This document shows, in pieces, positions 19,277-30,000 of a stretch of 30,000 nt of DNA (its first letter is position 1; every line of letters starts with the position of its first letter). The position numbers and the translations under genes were made by a program. The DNA lies in contig NW_026728911.1 in NCBI RefSeq assembly GCF_030272615.1, positions 145,001-175,000 on the forward strand, written 5' to 3'. Source of the stretch: Cryptomeria japonica (taxonomy: Eukaryota > Streptophyta > Pinopsida > Cupressales > Cupressaceae). Under the pieces are notes generated by a model that had not been told where the DNA came from, searched no databases, and was given only the letters and a program-made list of their open reading frames with translations.

Positions 19277-21361
19277 AGTTTTTCGCCGGGCGTCGCAATG
19301 CTATTTGAATAAACCTTTTGCCCGTTTGCGTTCTCGTCGGGGCCGGGCCGGGCCGGGGTGCGCTACCCGCACTACCGCGCGCGCGGGGGCGACACCGAGC
19401 GCGCACCCGAGGCGCCCCGAGCACACAGGCCACGGTGCAACCCGGGCGTTGTGCGCGCACCCCGGTGCGCCCGAGGTGCTGCGCGCGCACCCAGGTGAAA
19501 TCGGTGTGCACCTCGGCCAGTGCGCGCTCGGTCGAGTCGCGCACGTTGGCCAAGGTGCACGGTGATGTTTCTTACTCTAAGGTTCCGCACCAGACGCCCG
19601 GGACAGGTGAGCGAAGCTGGGCGGGGCCGGGTGCGCGGCCGGGGCAGGTGCACGCAGCTGGAGAGAGCTTTGGAGCACACTTCGGAGCGCACCAATGATG
19701 CGCTCCATTCAAAAGTTTCCTGAAAAGGCAAAAAAAGTTGAGATTATAGAATTTCCCACTTGAGAGATTGTAAAAAAAAAAAATTTAAAATGAAGGAAAC
19801 GCGGGTGCCAAGGTGTGCGCAGCCCAGCCAAGGTGTGCGCACCAAGGCGCCCACCCTGGCGAAGGTGCACGCAAGGTGCGCACCCGAGGCAAACCGGACA
19901 ATTAACCCAACTTTCGACTTCGCGCGCACCTTGGAGCGCACTTCGGAGCGCTCCTTGGTGCGCACCAATCTTGGGCACCTCGGAGTGCACCATGGCGCCC
20001 ACCAAGGTGCGCACCCGGGGCAAACCGAGCTCCGACTTCGTGCGCACCTTGGAGCGCACGAAAGGTGCGCACCATGGCGCCCACCAAGGTGCGCAGCCCA
20101 GCCAAGGCGTGCGCATCAAGGTGCGCACCCTGGCGAAGGTGCGCACCCGGGGCAAACCGAGCTCCGACTTCGTGCGCACCTTGGAGCGCACAAAAGGTGC
20201 GCAACCCAGCCAAGGTGTGCGCACCCCGGTCAAACCGAGCTCCGAATCGTGCGCACCAGAGGTGCACGCCATCGTGCGCACCTTGGAGCACACTTCGGAG
20301 CCCTCCTTGGTGCGCGCCGATGTTGCGCACCTCGGAGCGCACCCGGGGAAAACAATGCAATTAACCCGACTTTCGACTTCGTGGGCACCTCGGAGCGCTC
20401 TCGGGTTCGCACCTCGGAGCACACCGAGGTGCGCACCTTTGATGCGCTGCCTTCACCAATTTCCAGAAAAGGCAAGAAAACATTGAGAAGGTGTGCGCAC
20501 CGAGGTGCCCACCCTGGCGAAGGTGCACGCGAGGTGCGCACCCGGGGCAAACCGGGCTCCGACTTCGTGCACGCCGCACCTTGGAGCACACTTCGGAGCG
20601 CTCCTTGGTGCGCACCAGGGCGCGCAACCCAGCCGAGGTGCCCACCCCGGCGAAGGTGCACGCGAGGTGCGCACCCGGGGCAAACCGGGCTCCGACTTCG
20701 TGCACGCCATGGTGCCCACCGCGGCGAAGGTGCACGCGAGGTGCGCACCCGGGGCAAACCGGGCTCCGACTTCGTGCACGCCGCACCTTGGAGCACACTT
20801 CGGAGCGCTCCTTGGTGCGCACCATGGTGCCCACCAGGGCGCGCAACCCCGCCGAAGGTGCACGCGAGGTGCGCACCCGGGGCAAACCGGGCTCCGACTT
20901 CGTGCACGCCGCACCTTGGAGCACACTTCGGAGCGCTCCTTGGTGCGCACCATGGTGCCCACCAGGGCGCGCAACCCCGCCGAAGGTGCACGCGAGGTGC
21001 GCACCCGGGGCAAACCGGGCTCCGACTTCGTGCACGCCATGGTGCGCACCGCGGCGAAGGTGCGCACCCGGGGCAAACCGGGCTCCGACTTCGTGCACGC
21101 CGCACCTTGGAGCACACTTCGGAGCGCTCCTTGGTGCGCACCAGGGCGCGCAACCCAGCCGAGGTGCCCACCCCGGCGAAGGTGCACGCGAGGTGCGTAC
21201 CCGGGGCAAACCGGGCTCCGACTTCGTGCACGCCGCACCTTGGAGCACACTTCGGAGCGCTCCTTGGTGCGCACCATGGTGCCCACCAGGCCGCGCAACC
21301 CAGCCAAGGTGTGCGCACCAAGGTGCACGCGAGGTGCGCACCCGGGGCAAACCGGGGTCCG

Positions 21362-22707
21362 ACTTCGTGCACGCCGCACCTTGGAGCACACATCGGGGCG
21401 CTCCCGGGTTCGCACCGGCGTTGCACACCGTGGTGGGCACCTCGGAGCACACCAAGGTGGGCAGCGAGGTGCGCACCTTTGATGCGATGCCTTCACTAAT
21501 TTCCATAAAAGGCAAAAAAAAAACGAGATTTTAAAATTTCCGTTTTGAAAGATAGTGAGAAAAAGGGAATGCTGGTGCCATCTTGAGCCCGCCCTGGTGC
21601 GCAGCCCAGCCAAGGTGTGCGCACCAAGGTGCCCACCCTGGCGAAGGTGCGCGCCCGGGCAATTAACCCAACTTCCAACTTCGCGCGCGCCAGGGTGGGA
21701 GCGCACCCAACAACCGGGCCTGGGAAGAGCCAATGCGAGAAACCCCACCAAACGCTCTGACAAAAAAAGAGGGGGCGCTCCAGTAACCCCGCTTCGGAGC
21801 GCACCCTGGGCAAACCCAGCCAAGGTGCCCACCCCGGCCAAGGTGCAGGCGAGGTGCGCACCCGGGGCAAACCGGGCTCCGACAACGTGCACGCCGCACC
21901 TTGGAGCACACTTCGTAGCGCTCCCGGGTGCGCACCTCAGAGCACACCAAGGTGGGCAGCGAGGTGCGCACCTTTGATGCGCTGCCTTCACTAATTTCCA
22001 GAAAAGGCAAAAAAAAAAGGAGATTTTAAAATTTCCGTTTTGAAAGATAGTGAAAAAAACGGAACGCGCGTGCCATCTTGAGCCCGCCCTGGTGCGCAGC
22101 CCAGGTAAGGTGCCCACCCTGGCAAAGGTGCGCACCCGGGCAATTAACCCTACTTCCGACTTCGTGCGCGCCAGGGTGGCAACCGGGCCTCGGAAGAGCC
22201 AATGCGAGAAACCCCACCAAACGCTCCGACAAAAAAAGAGGCGGCGCTCCAATAACCCCGCTTCGGAGCGCAGCCGGGGCAAACCCAGCCAAGGTGCCCA
22301 CCCCGACGAAGGTGCACGCGAGGTGCGCACCCGGGGCAAACCGGGCTCCGACAACGTGCACGCAGCACCTTGGAGCACACTTCGAAGCACTCCCGGGTGC
22401 CCACCGGCGTTGCGCACCGTGGTGGGCAGCGAGGTGCGCACCTTTGATGCGCTGCCTTCACTAATTTCCAGAAAAAGGCAAAAAAAAATGAGATTTTAAA
22501 ATTTCCGTTTTGAAAGATAGTGAAAAAAAAGGAACGCGGGTGCCATCTTGAGCCCGCCCTGGTGCGCAGCCCAGGCAAGGCATGCGCACCAAGGTGCCCA
22601 CCCGAGGTGCACACCCGGGGCAAACCGGGCTCCGACTTCGTGCAGGCCGCACCTTGGAGCACACTTCGGAGCGCTCCTTGGTGCGCACCATGGTGCCCAC
22701 CAGGGCG
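21362..22707. repeat. Higher-order repeat, first copy in macro-unit 2
   Basis: This matches 14285-15630 at an offset of 7077 bp. Its internal repeat partner begins near 23714, about 2353 bp on instead of 1506, because of the extra 846 bp in this unit. Confidence 0.75.
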
Positions 22708-22859
22708 CGCAACCCAGCCAAGGTCTGCACACTAAGGTGCCCACCCCGGCGAAGGTGCACGCGAGGTGCGCACCCGGGGCAAACCGGGCTCCGACTTCGT
22801 GCACGCCATGGTGCCCACCGCGGCGAAGGTGCACGCGAGGTGCGCACCCGGGGCAAACC

Positions 22860-23750
22860 GGGCTCCGACTTCGTGCACGCCGCACCTTGGAGCACACTTC
22901 GGAGCGCTCCTTGGTGCGCACCATGGTGCCCACCAGGGCGCGCAACCCAGCCAAGGTGTGCGCACCAAGGTGCACGCGAGGTGCGCACCCGGGGCAAACC
23001 GGGGTCCGACTTCGTGCACGCCGCACCTTGGAGCACACATCGGAGCGCTCCCAGGTTCGCACCAGCGTTGCGCACCTTTGATGCGCTGCCTTCACTAATT
23101 TCCAGAAAAGGCAAAAAAAAACGATATTTTAAAATTTCCGTTCTGAAAGATAGTGAAAAAAACGGAACGCGGGTGCCATCTTGAGCCCTTCCTGGTGCGC
23201 AGCCCAGGCAAGTTGTGCGCACCAAGGTGCCCACCCTGGCGGAGGTGCGCGCCCGGGGCAAACCGGGCTCCGACTTCGTGCACTGCATGGTGCCCACCAA
23301 GGCGCGCAACCCAGCCAAGGTGCCCACCGCAGCGAAGGTGCACGCGAGGTGCACACCCGGGGCAAACCGGGCTCCGACTTCGTGCACGCCGCACCTTGGA
23401 GCACACTTCAGAGCGCTCCTTGGTGCGCACCAGGGCGCGCAACCCAGCCGAGGTGCCCACCCCGGCGAAGGTGCACGCGAGGTGCGCACCCGGGGCAAAC
23501 CGGGCTCCGACTTCGTGCACGCCATGGTGCCCACCGCGGCGAAGGTGCGCACCCGGGGCAAACCGGGCTCCGACTTCGTGCACGCCGCACCTTGGAGCAC
23601 ACTTCGGAGCGCTCCTTGGTGCGCACCATGGTGCCCACCAGGCCGCGCAACCCAGCCAAGGTGTGCGCACCAAGGTGCACGCGAGGTGCGCACCCGGGGC
23701 AAACCGGGGTCCGACTTCGTGCACGCCGCACCTTGGAGCACACATCGGGG
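22860..23750. repeat. Approximate region holding the extra 846 bp of macro-unit 2
   Basis: The extra segment is mosaic. It includes an AT-rich island at about 23095-23165 with the GATATTTTAAAATTTCCGTTCTG variant that otherwise occurs only in the penultimate island of each unit (17247 and 25170). It continues into sequence like that beside the penultimate island (GAGCCCTTCCTGGTGCGCAG, CACTGCATGG), then into sequence like the early modules at about 20620-21480. Exact borders cannot be placed by eye because of the repeats. Confidence 0.7.
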
Positions 23751-25058
23751 CGCTCCCGGGTTCGCACCGGCGTTGCGCACCGTGGTGGGCACCTCGGAGC
23801 ACACCAAGGTGGGCAGCGAGGTGCGCACCTTTGATGCGATGCCTTCACTAATTTCCATAAAAGGCAAAAAAAAAACGAGATTTTAAAATTTCCGTTTTGA
23901 AAGATAGTGAGAAAAAGGGAATGCTGGTGCCATCTTGAGCCCGCCCTGGTGCGCAGCCCAGCCAAGGTTTGCGCACCAAGGTGCCCACCCTGGCGAAGGT
24001 GCGCGCCCGGGCAATTAACCCAACTTCCAACTTCGCGCGCGCCAGGGTGGGAGCGCACCCAACAACCGGGCCTGGGAAGAGCCAATGCGAGAAACCCCAC
24101 CAAACTCTCTGACAAAAAAAGAGGGGGCGCTCCAGTAACCCCGCTTCGGAGCGCACCCTGGGCAAACCCAGCCAAGGTGCCCACCCCGGCCAAGGTGCAG
24201 GCGAGGTGCGCACCCGGGGCAAACCGGGCTCCGACAACGTGCACGCCGCACCTTGGAGCACACTTCGTAGCGCTCCCGGGTGCGCACCTCAGAGCACACC
24301 AAGGTGGGCAGCGAGGTGCGCACCTTTGATGCGCTGCCTTCACTAATTTCCAGAAAAGGCAAAAAAAAAAGGAGATTTTAAAATTTCCGTTTTGAAAGAT
24401 AGTGAAAAAAACGGAACGCGCGTGCCATCTTGAGCCCGCCCTGGTGCGCAGCCCAGGTAAGGTGCCACCCTGGCAAAGGTGCGCACCCGGGCAATTAACC
24501 CTACTTCCGACTTCGTGCGCGCCAGGGTGGCAACCGGGCCTCGGAAGAGCCAATGCGAGAAACCCCACCAAACGCTCCGACAAAAAAAGAGGCGGCGCTC
24601 CAATAACCCCGCTTCGGAGCGCAGCCGGGGCAAACCAAGCCAAGGTGCCCACCCCGACGAAGGTGCACGCGAGGTGCGCACCCGGGGCAAACCGGGCTCC
24701 GACAACGTGCACGCAGCACCTTGGAGCACACTTCGAAGCACTCCCGGGTGCCCACCGGCGTTGCGCACCGTGGTGGGCAGCGAGGTGCGCACCTTTGATG
24801 CGCTGCCTTCACTAATTTCCAGAAAAAGGCAAAAAAAAATGAGATTTTAAAATTTCCGTTTTGAAAGATAGTGAAAAAAAAGGAACGCGGGTGCCATCTT
24901 GAGCCCGCCCTGGTGCGCAGCCCAGGCAAGGCATGCGCACCAAGGTGCCCACCCGAGGTGCACACCCGGGGCAAACCGGGCTCCGACTTCGTGCAGGCCG
25001 CACCTTGGAGCACACTTCGGAGCGCTCCTTGGTGCGCACCATGGTGCCCACCAGGGCG
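23714..25058. repeat. Higher-order repeat, second copy in macro-unit 2
   Basis: This matches 15791-17135 at an offset of 7923 bp, including the CCAAGGTTTGCGC and AACTCTCTGAC variants. Confidence 0.75.
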
Positions 25059-27075
25059 CACCCGAGGCAAACCGGGCTCCGACTTCGTGCACGCCGCACC
25101 TTGGAGCACACATCGGAGCGCTCCCAGGTTCGCACCAGCGTTGCGCACCTTTGATGCGCTGCCTTCACTAATTTCCAGAAAAGGCAAAAAAAAACGATAT
25201 TTTAAAATTTCCGTTCTGAAAGATAGTGAAAAAAACGGAACGCGGGTGCCATCTTGAGCCCTTCCTAATGCGCAGCCCAGGCAAGTTGTGCGCACCAAGG
25301 TGCCCACCCTGGCGGAGGTGCGCGCCCGGGGCAAACCGGGCTCCGACTTCGTGCACTGCATGGTGCCCACCAAGGCGCGCAACCCAGCCAAGGTGCCCAC
25401 CGCAGCGAAGGTGCACGCGAGGTGCGCACCCGAGGTGCACACCCGGGGCAAACCGGGCTCCGACTTCGTGCACGCCGCACCTTGGAGCACACTTCAGAGC
25501 GCTCCTTGGTACGCACCAGGGCGCGCAACCCAGCCAAGGTGCTCACCCCGGCGAAGGTGCACGCGAGGTGCGCACCCGGGGCAAACCGGGCTCGGACTTC
25601 GTGCACGCCGCACCTTGGAGCACACATCGGAGCGCTCCCGGGTTCGCACCAGCATTGCGCACCTTTGATGCGCTGCCTTCACTAATTTCCAGAAAAGGCA
25701 AAAAAAAGAAAAAAATGAGATTTTAAAATTTCCGTTTTGAAAGATAGTGAAAAAAACGGAACGCGGGTGCCATCTTGAGCCCGCCCTGGTGTGCAGCCCA
25801 GGCAAGTTGTGCGCACCAAGGCACCCACCCTGGCCAAGGTGGGTCACGGGGTGGGTCCTAGGGTGGGTAACGGGGTGGGTACTAAGGTGCGTGCCAAGGT
25901 GGGTCATAGGGTGGGTGCCAAGGTGGGCACCAGGGTGGGTGTGCACCAACCCTAGCCAGGGTAGGTCACGGGGTGGTTGTCGGGGTGGGCGTCAAGGAGC
26001 CAAGGTGGGTGGCAAGTAGCCAAGTTGCGTGCCAAGGTGGGTGTCGGGGTGGGTGCCAAGGATCCAAGGTGGGTGCCAAGGAACCAAGGTGGGTGTCTGG
26101 GTGGGTGCCGAGGTGGGAGCCAGGGTGGGTCCCAAGGTGAGTGCAAAGGTGGGTGCCAGGGTCAAGGTGAGTGCCAATGTGGGTTCCAAGGTGCCAGGGT
26201 CAGGGTGAGTGCCAATGTGGGTTCAAAGGTGCTAAGTTGGGTGCGAGGTTGGGTGCGAGGGTGGGTGGGTGCCAAGGTGTGCTAGGTGGAAGCCCGGGTG
26301 GGTCGGCATCCCATGGGTGTCGAGTTGGGTGCCTGATGGGTGCTTCTTGTCAAGTTTTAGTCGTCGGGACTCATTTCGAGCCTTAGAGGTCGTTTCTTGT
26401 CCGGTTGCCCTGTCTTCGACCTGGGAACCCAATTTTGGTCCTCGGGTCCCATTTTTTTTTGTCTCGCATCCCACTTTTGGCCTGTGGCCTTTTCGGGGTC
26501 GATTCTCGTTTTGGGCATCAGAGCATGTTTCTTCTCCTAAAACCCAATATTTGTTTATTAAGTCTCGGAACACATTTTTGTTCTCGTGGACCCATCATGG
26601 GTCTTGGAACGCATTTGTGGTCCTTGGGTCCCATTTTGCATCCCGAAACTTGTGTTTTGGTGCTTGATCCCTATTTTGGGTGCCCACCTTGCACCAAGTG
26701 CGCACCCGGGGCAAACCGAGCGCCTTGGTGCACCGGGGCAAGATCGAGCGTGCACCCGAGGCGCCCCGAACATGCACCAAGGTGCACTCGGCCCACATGT
26801 GAGCGCAGGTCGTTGCGCCCGAGGTGGTGTGTGGGCACCGCGTTGCAGACGGGACACTGCACGCACACGACGCCCCCTCCAGGTGCACGCACGTAGGCCG
26901 GGCCGGGTGCACACCCGACGCCCTAGCAAGGTGCGCGCACCCGGGCAGGGCTCACACTTGGCGAACGGGGCGCACTTCGCGAGGGAGGGTGTGCACCTCG
27001 ACGGGGGTGGGTGGCCGGGGTGGATTCGCACGTGGGTCGCGGTTTGCTAAGTACACACTGCGACAAGCTCATAAC

Positions 27076-27193
27076 GGGTGCGATCATACCAGCGTTAGTG
27101 CACCGGATCCCATCAGAACTCCGCAGTTAAGCGCGCTTGGGCCGGAGTAGTACTGGGATGGGTGACCTCCCGGGAAGTCCCGGTGTTGCACCC
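27076..27193 (+). rRNA. 5S ribosomal RNA gene, copy 3
   Basis: This copy is identical by eye to the other two over 118 nt, with intact internal control boxes and terminal stem. It starts 7923 bp after copy 2. Its upstream and downstream flanks match those of copy 1. Confidence 0.98.
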
Positions 27194-27199
27194 TTTTTT
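27194..27199 (+). terminator. RNA polymerase III terminator of 5S copy 3
   Basis: A run of six T directly follows the gene. Confidence 0.92.
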
Positions 27200-28767
27200 A
27201 GTTTTTCGCCGGGCGTCGCAATGCTATTTGAATAAACCTTTTGCCCGTTTGCGTTCTCGTCGGGGCCGGGCCGGGCCGGGGTGCGCTGCCCGCACTACCG
27301 CGCGCGCGGGGGCGACACCGAGCGCGCACCCGAGGCGCCCCGAGCACACAGGCCACGGTGCAACCCGGGCGTTGTGCGCGCACCCCGGTGCGCCCGAGGT
27401 GCTGCGCGCGCACCCAGGTGAAATCGGTGTGCACCTCGGCCAGTGCGCGCTCGGTCGAGTCGCGCACGTTGGCCAAGGTGCACGGTGATGTTTCTTACTC
27501 TAAGGTTCCGCACCAGACGCCCGGGACAGGTGAGCGAAGCTGGGCGGGGCCGGGTGCGCGGCCGGGGCAGGTGCACGCAGCTGGAGAGAGCTTTGGAGCA
27601 CACTTCGGAGCGCACCAATGATGCGCTCCATTCAAAAGTTTCCTGAAAAGGCAAAAAAAGTTGAGATTATAGAATTTCCCACTTGAGAGATTGTAAAAAA
27701 AAAAAATTTAAAATGAAGGAAACGCGGGTGCCAAGGTGTGCGCAGCCCAGCCAAGGTGTGCGCACCAAGGCGCCCACCCTGGCGAAGGTGCACGCAAGGT
27801 GCGCACCCGAGGCAAACCGGACAATTAACCCAACTTTCGACTTCGCGCGCACCTTGGAGCGCACTTCGGAGCGCTCCTTGGTGCGCACCAATCTTGGGCA
27901 CCTCGGAGTGCACCATGGCGCCCACCAAGGTGCGCACCCGGGGCAAACCGAGCTCCGACTTCGTGCGCACCTTGGAGCGCACGAAAGGTGCGCACCATGG
28001 CGCCCACCAAGGTGCGCAGCCCAGCCAAGGCGTGCGCATCAAGGTGCGCACCCTGGCGAAGGTGCGCACCCGGGGCAAACCGAGCTCCGACTTCGTGCGC
28101 ACCTTGGAGCGCACAAAAGGTGCGCAACCCAGCCAAGGTGTGCGCACCCCGGTCAAACCGAGCTCCGAATCGTGCGCACCAGAGGTGCACGCCATCGTGC
28201 GCACCTTGGAGCACACTTCGGAGCCCTCCTTGGTGCGCGCCGATGTTGCGCACCTCGGAGCGCACCCGGGGAAAACAATGCAATTAACCCGACTTTCGAC
28301 TTCGTGGGCACCTCGGAGCGCTCTCGGGTTCGCACCTCGGAGCACACCGAGGTGCGCACCTTTGATGCGCTGCCTTCACCAATTTCCAGAAAAGGCAAGA
28401 AAACATTGAGAAGGTGTGCGCACCGAGGTGCCCACCCTGGCGAAGGTGCACGCGAGGTGCGCACCCGGGGCAAACCGGGCTCCGACTTCGTGCACGCCGC
28501 ACCTTGGAGCACACTTCGGAGCGCTCCTTGGTGCGCACCAGGGCGCGCAACCCAGCCGAGGTGCCCACCCCGGCGAAGGTGCACGCGAGGTGCGCACCCG
28601 GGGCAAACCGGGCTCCGACTTCGTGCACGCCATGGTGCCCACCGCGGCGAAGGTGCACGCGAGGTGCGCACCCGGGGCAAACCGGGCTCCGACTTCGTGC
28701 ACGCCGCACCTTGGAGCACACTTCGGAGCGCTCCTTGGTGCGCACCATGGTGCCCACCAGGGCGCGC

Positions 28768-29151
28768 AACCCCGCCGAAGGTGCACGCGAGGTGCGCACC
28801 CGGGGCAAACCGGGCTCCGACTTCGTGCACGCCGCACCTTGGAGCACACTTCGGAGCGCTCCTTGGTGCGCACCATGGTGCCCACCAGGGCGCGCAACCC
28901 CGCCGAAGGTGCACGCGAGGTGCGCACCCGGGGCAAACCGGGCTCCGACTTCGTGCACGCCGCACCTTGGAGCACACTTCGGAGCGCTCCTTGGTGCGCA
29001 CCATGGTGCCCACCAGGGCGCGCAACCCCGCCGAAGGTGCACGCGAGGTGCGCACCCGGGGCAAACCGGGCTCCGACTTCGTGCACGCCATGGTGCGCAC
29101 CGCGGCGAAGGTGCGCACCCGGGGCAAACCGGGCTCCGACTTCGTGCACGC
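28768..29151. repeat. 128-bp subrepeat, three tandem copies in macro-unit 3
   Basis: Starts of AACCCCGCCGAAGGTGCACG fall at 28768, 28896 and 29024, exactly 128 bp apart. The other two macro-units have two starts. The last copy diverges part-way. Confidence 0.85.
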
Positions 29152-30000
29152 CGCACCTTGGAGCACACTTCGGAGCGCTCCTTGGTGCGCACCAGGGCGC
29201 GCAACCCAGCCGAGGTGCCCACCCCGGCGAAGGTGCACGCGAGGTGCGTACCCGGGGCAAACCGGGCTCCGACTTCGTGCACGCCGCACCTTGGAGCACA
29301 CTTCGGAGCGCTCCTTGGTGCGCACCATGGTGCCCACCAGGCCGCGCAACCCAGCCAAGGTGTGCGCACCAAGGTGCACGCGAGGTGCGCACCCGGGGCA
29401 AACCGGGGTCCGACTTCGTGCACGCCGCACCTTGGAGCACACATCGGGGCGCTCCCGGGTTCGCACCGGCGTTGCGCACCGTGGTGGGCACCTCGGAGCA
29501 CACCAAGGTGGGCAGCGAGGTGCGCACCTTTGATGCGATGCCTTCACTAATTTCCATAAAAGGCAAAAAAAAAACGAGATTTTAAAATTTCCGTTTTGAA
29601 AGATAGTGAGAAAAAGGGAATGCTGGTGCCATCTTGAGCCCGCCCTGGTGCGCAGCCCAGCCAAGGTGTGCGCACCAAGGTGCCCACCCTGGCGAAGGTG
29701 CGCGCCCGGGCAATTAACCCAACTTCCAACTTCGCGCGCGCCAGGGTGGGAGCGCACCCAACAACCGGGCCTGGGAAGAGCCAATGCGAGAAACCCCACC
29801 AAACGCTCTGACAAAAAAAGAGGGGGCGCTCCAGTAACCCCGCTTCGGAGCGCACCCTGGGCAAACCCAGCCAAGGTGCCCACCCCGGCCAAGGTGCAGG
29901 CGAGGTGCGCACCCGGGGCAAACCGGGCTCCGACAACGTGCACGCCGCACCTTGGAGCACACTTCGTAGCGCTCCCGGGTGCGCACCTCAGAGCACACCA

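Larger units (their letters stand above)
17898..25820 (+). repeat. 5S-containing macro-unit 2 (7923 bp)
   Basis: It has the same order as the first unit: G-rich minisatellite 17898 to about 18417, CCCATTTT-type region to about 18767, 5S flank, 5S gene at 19153-19270, 3' flank to about 19717, then the GGTGCGCACC modules to 25820. It is 846 bp longer than unit 1. The offset from unit 1 is 7077 bp up to roughly 22875 and 7923 bp after roughly 23750, so the extra DNA lies between. AT-rich islands fall near 19714, 20457, 21498, 21993, 22463, 23095, 23850, 24345, 24814, 25170 and 25684, one more than in unit 1. Three tandem copies of a unit this long beside a single 5S gene each is unusual for plant 5S rDNA. 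Confidence 0.93.
25821..30000 (+). repeat. 5S-containing macro-unit 3 (incomplete, runs off the window)
   Basis: From 25821 the sequence matches macro-unit 1 at an offset of exactly 15000 bp until about 28900, where one extra 128-bp subrepeat shifts the offset to 15128. It contains the third 5S gene and islands near 27637, 28380 and 29549. The three differences checked between units 1 and 2 (11567, 12288, 14348) all show the unit-1 base here. The window ends inside the block that corresponds to about 14872 of unit 1. Confidence 0.93.

Noticed and set aside
10821-27193. Macro-unit lengths 7077, 7923 and their sum 15000 all divisible by three
   Set aside because: It looked like a sign of coding constraint, but the internal 128-, 188-, 157- and 311-bp units are not multiples of three, so it is taken as chance.
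1-30000. 18S, 5.8S or 26S rRNA sequence inside the window
   Set aside because: I searched by eye on both strands for conserved 18S start and 26S end sequence and found none; only spacer and 5S are present.

Overview
This window contains no convincing protein-coding gene. It is plant nuclear ribosomal DNA spacer, made almost entirely of nested tandem repeats. The only standard genes are three copies of a plant-type 5S rRNA gene on the + strand at 12076-12193, 19153-19270 and 27076-27193. They are 118 nt long, carry the internal Pol III control region and are followed by a T6 terminator. Their sequence (terminal stem GGGTGC/GCACCC, GGGCCGGAG loop, ACTGGGATG) looks like a seed plant, and I favour a gymnosperm. 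That placement is inference.

Layout, left to right. 1-930 is degenerate repeat. 931-4851 is an array of 21 units of a 188-bp repeat. 4880-9620 holds thirteen copies of an element that reads on the minus strand as CTTATATAGGGGAGGTGT, which matches the plant RNA polymerase I initiation consensus (TATATA followed by a G run). The elements sit in cassettes spaced about 440-545, 311 and 157 bp apart. The cassettes are interrupted at 7756-8370 by an array of 38/52-bp units built on a perfect palindrome. 9620-11340 is a G-rich, roughly 10-bp minisatellite. From 10821 onward the sequence consists of macro-units in tandem: 10821-17897 (7077 bp), 17898-25820 (7923 bp) and 25821-30000 (incomplete). Each macro-unit runs in the same order: G-rich minisatellite, a region rich in CCCATTTT words, a GC-rich 5S flank, the 5S gene, then about 5 kb of modules made from the palindromic word GGTGCGCACC and punctuated by AT-rich islands.

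The simplest reading is that this is a very long intergenic spacer of a linked 35S-5S rDNA locus. The 35S genes would be transcribed on the minus strand: 18S lies off the left edge, 26S off the right edge, and the 188-bp array lies in the 5' external transcribed spacer. The leftmost promoter-like elements would be the gene promoter and the others spacer promoters. The 5S genes would be antisense to the 35S unit, repeated at least three times within one spacer, each with about 7-8 kb of DNA between copies. Neither 18S nor 26S is in the window, so the linkage rests on the Pol I-like elements and the physical continuity of the sequence; extending the contig would decide it.

The many long open frames on both strands arise because the repeat units contain few stop codons and are nearly self-complementary. 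I do not regard any of them as genes.
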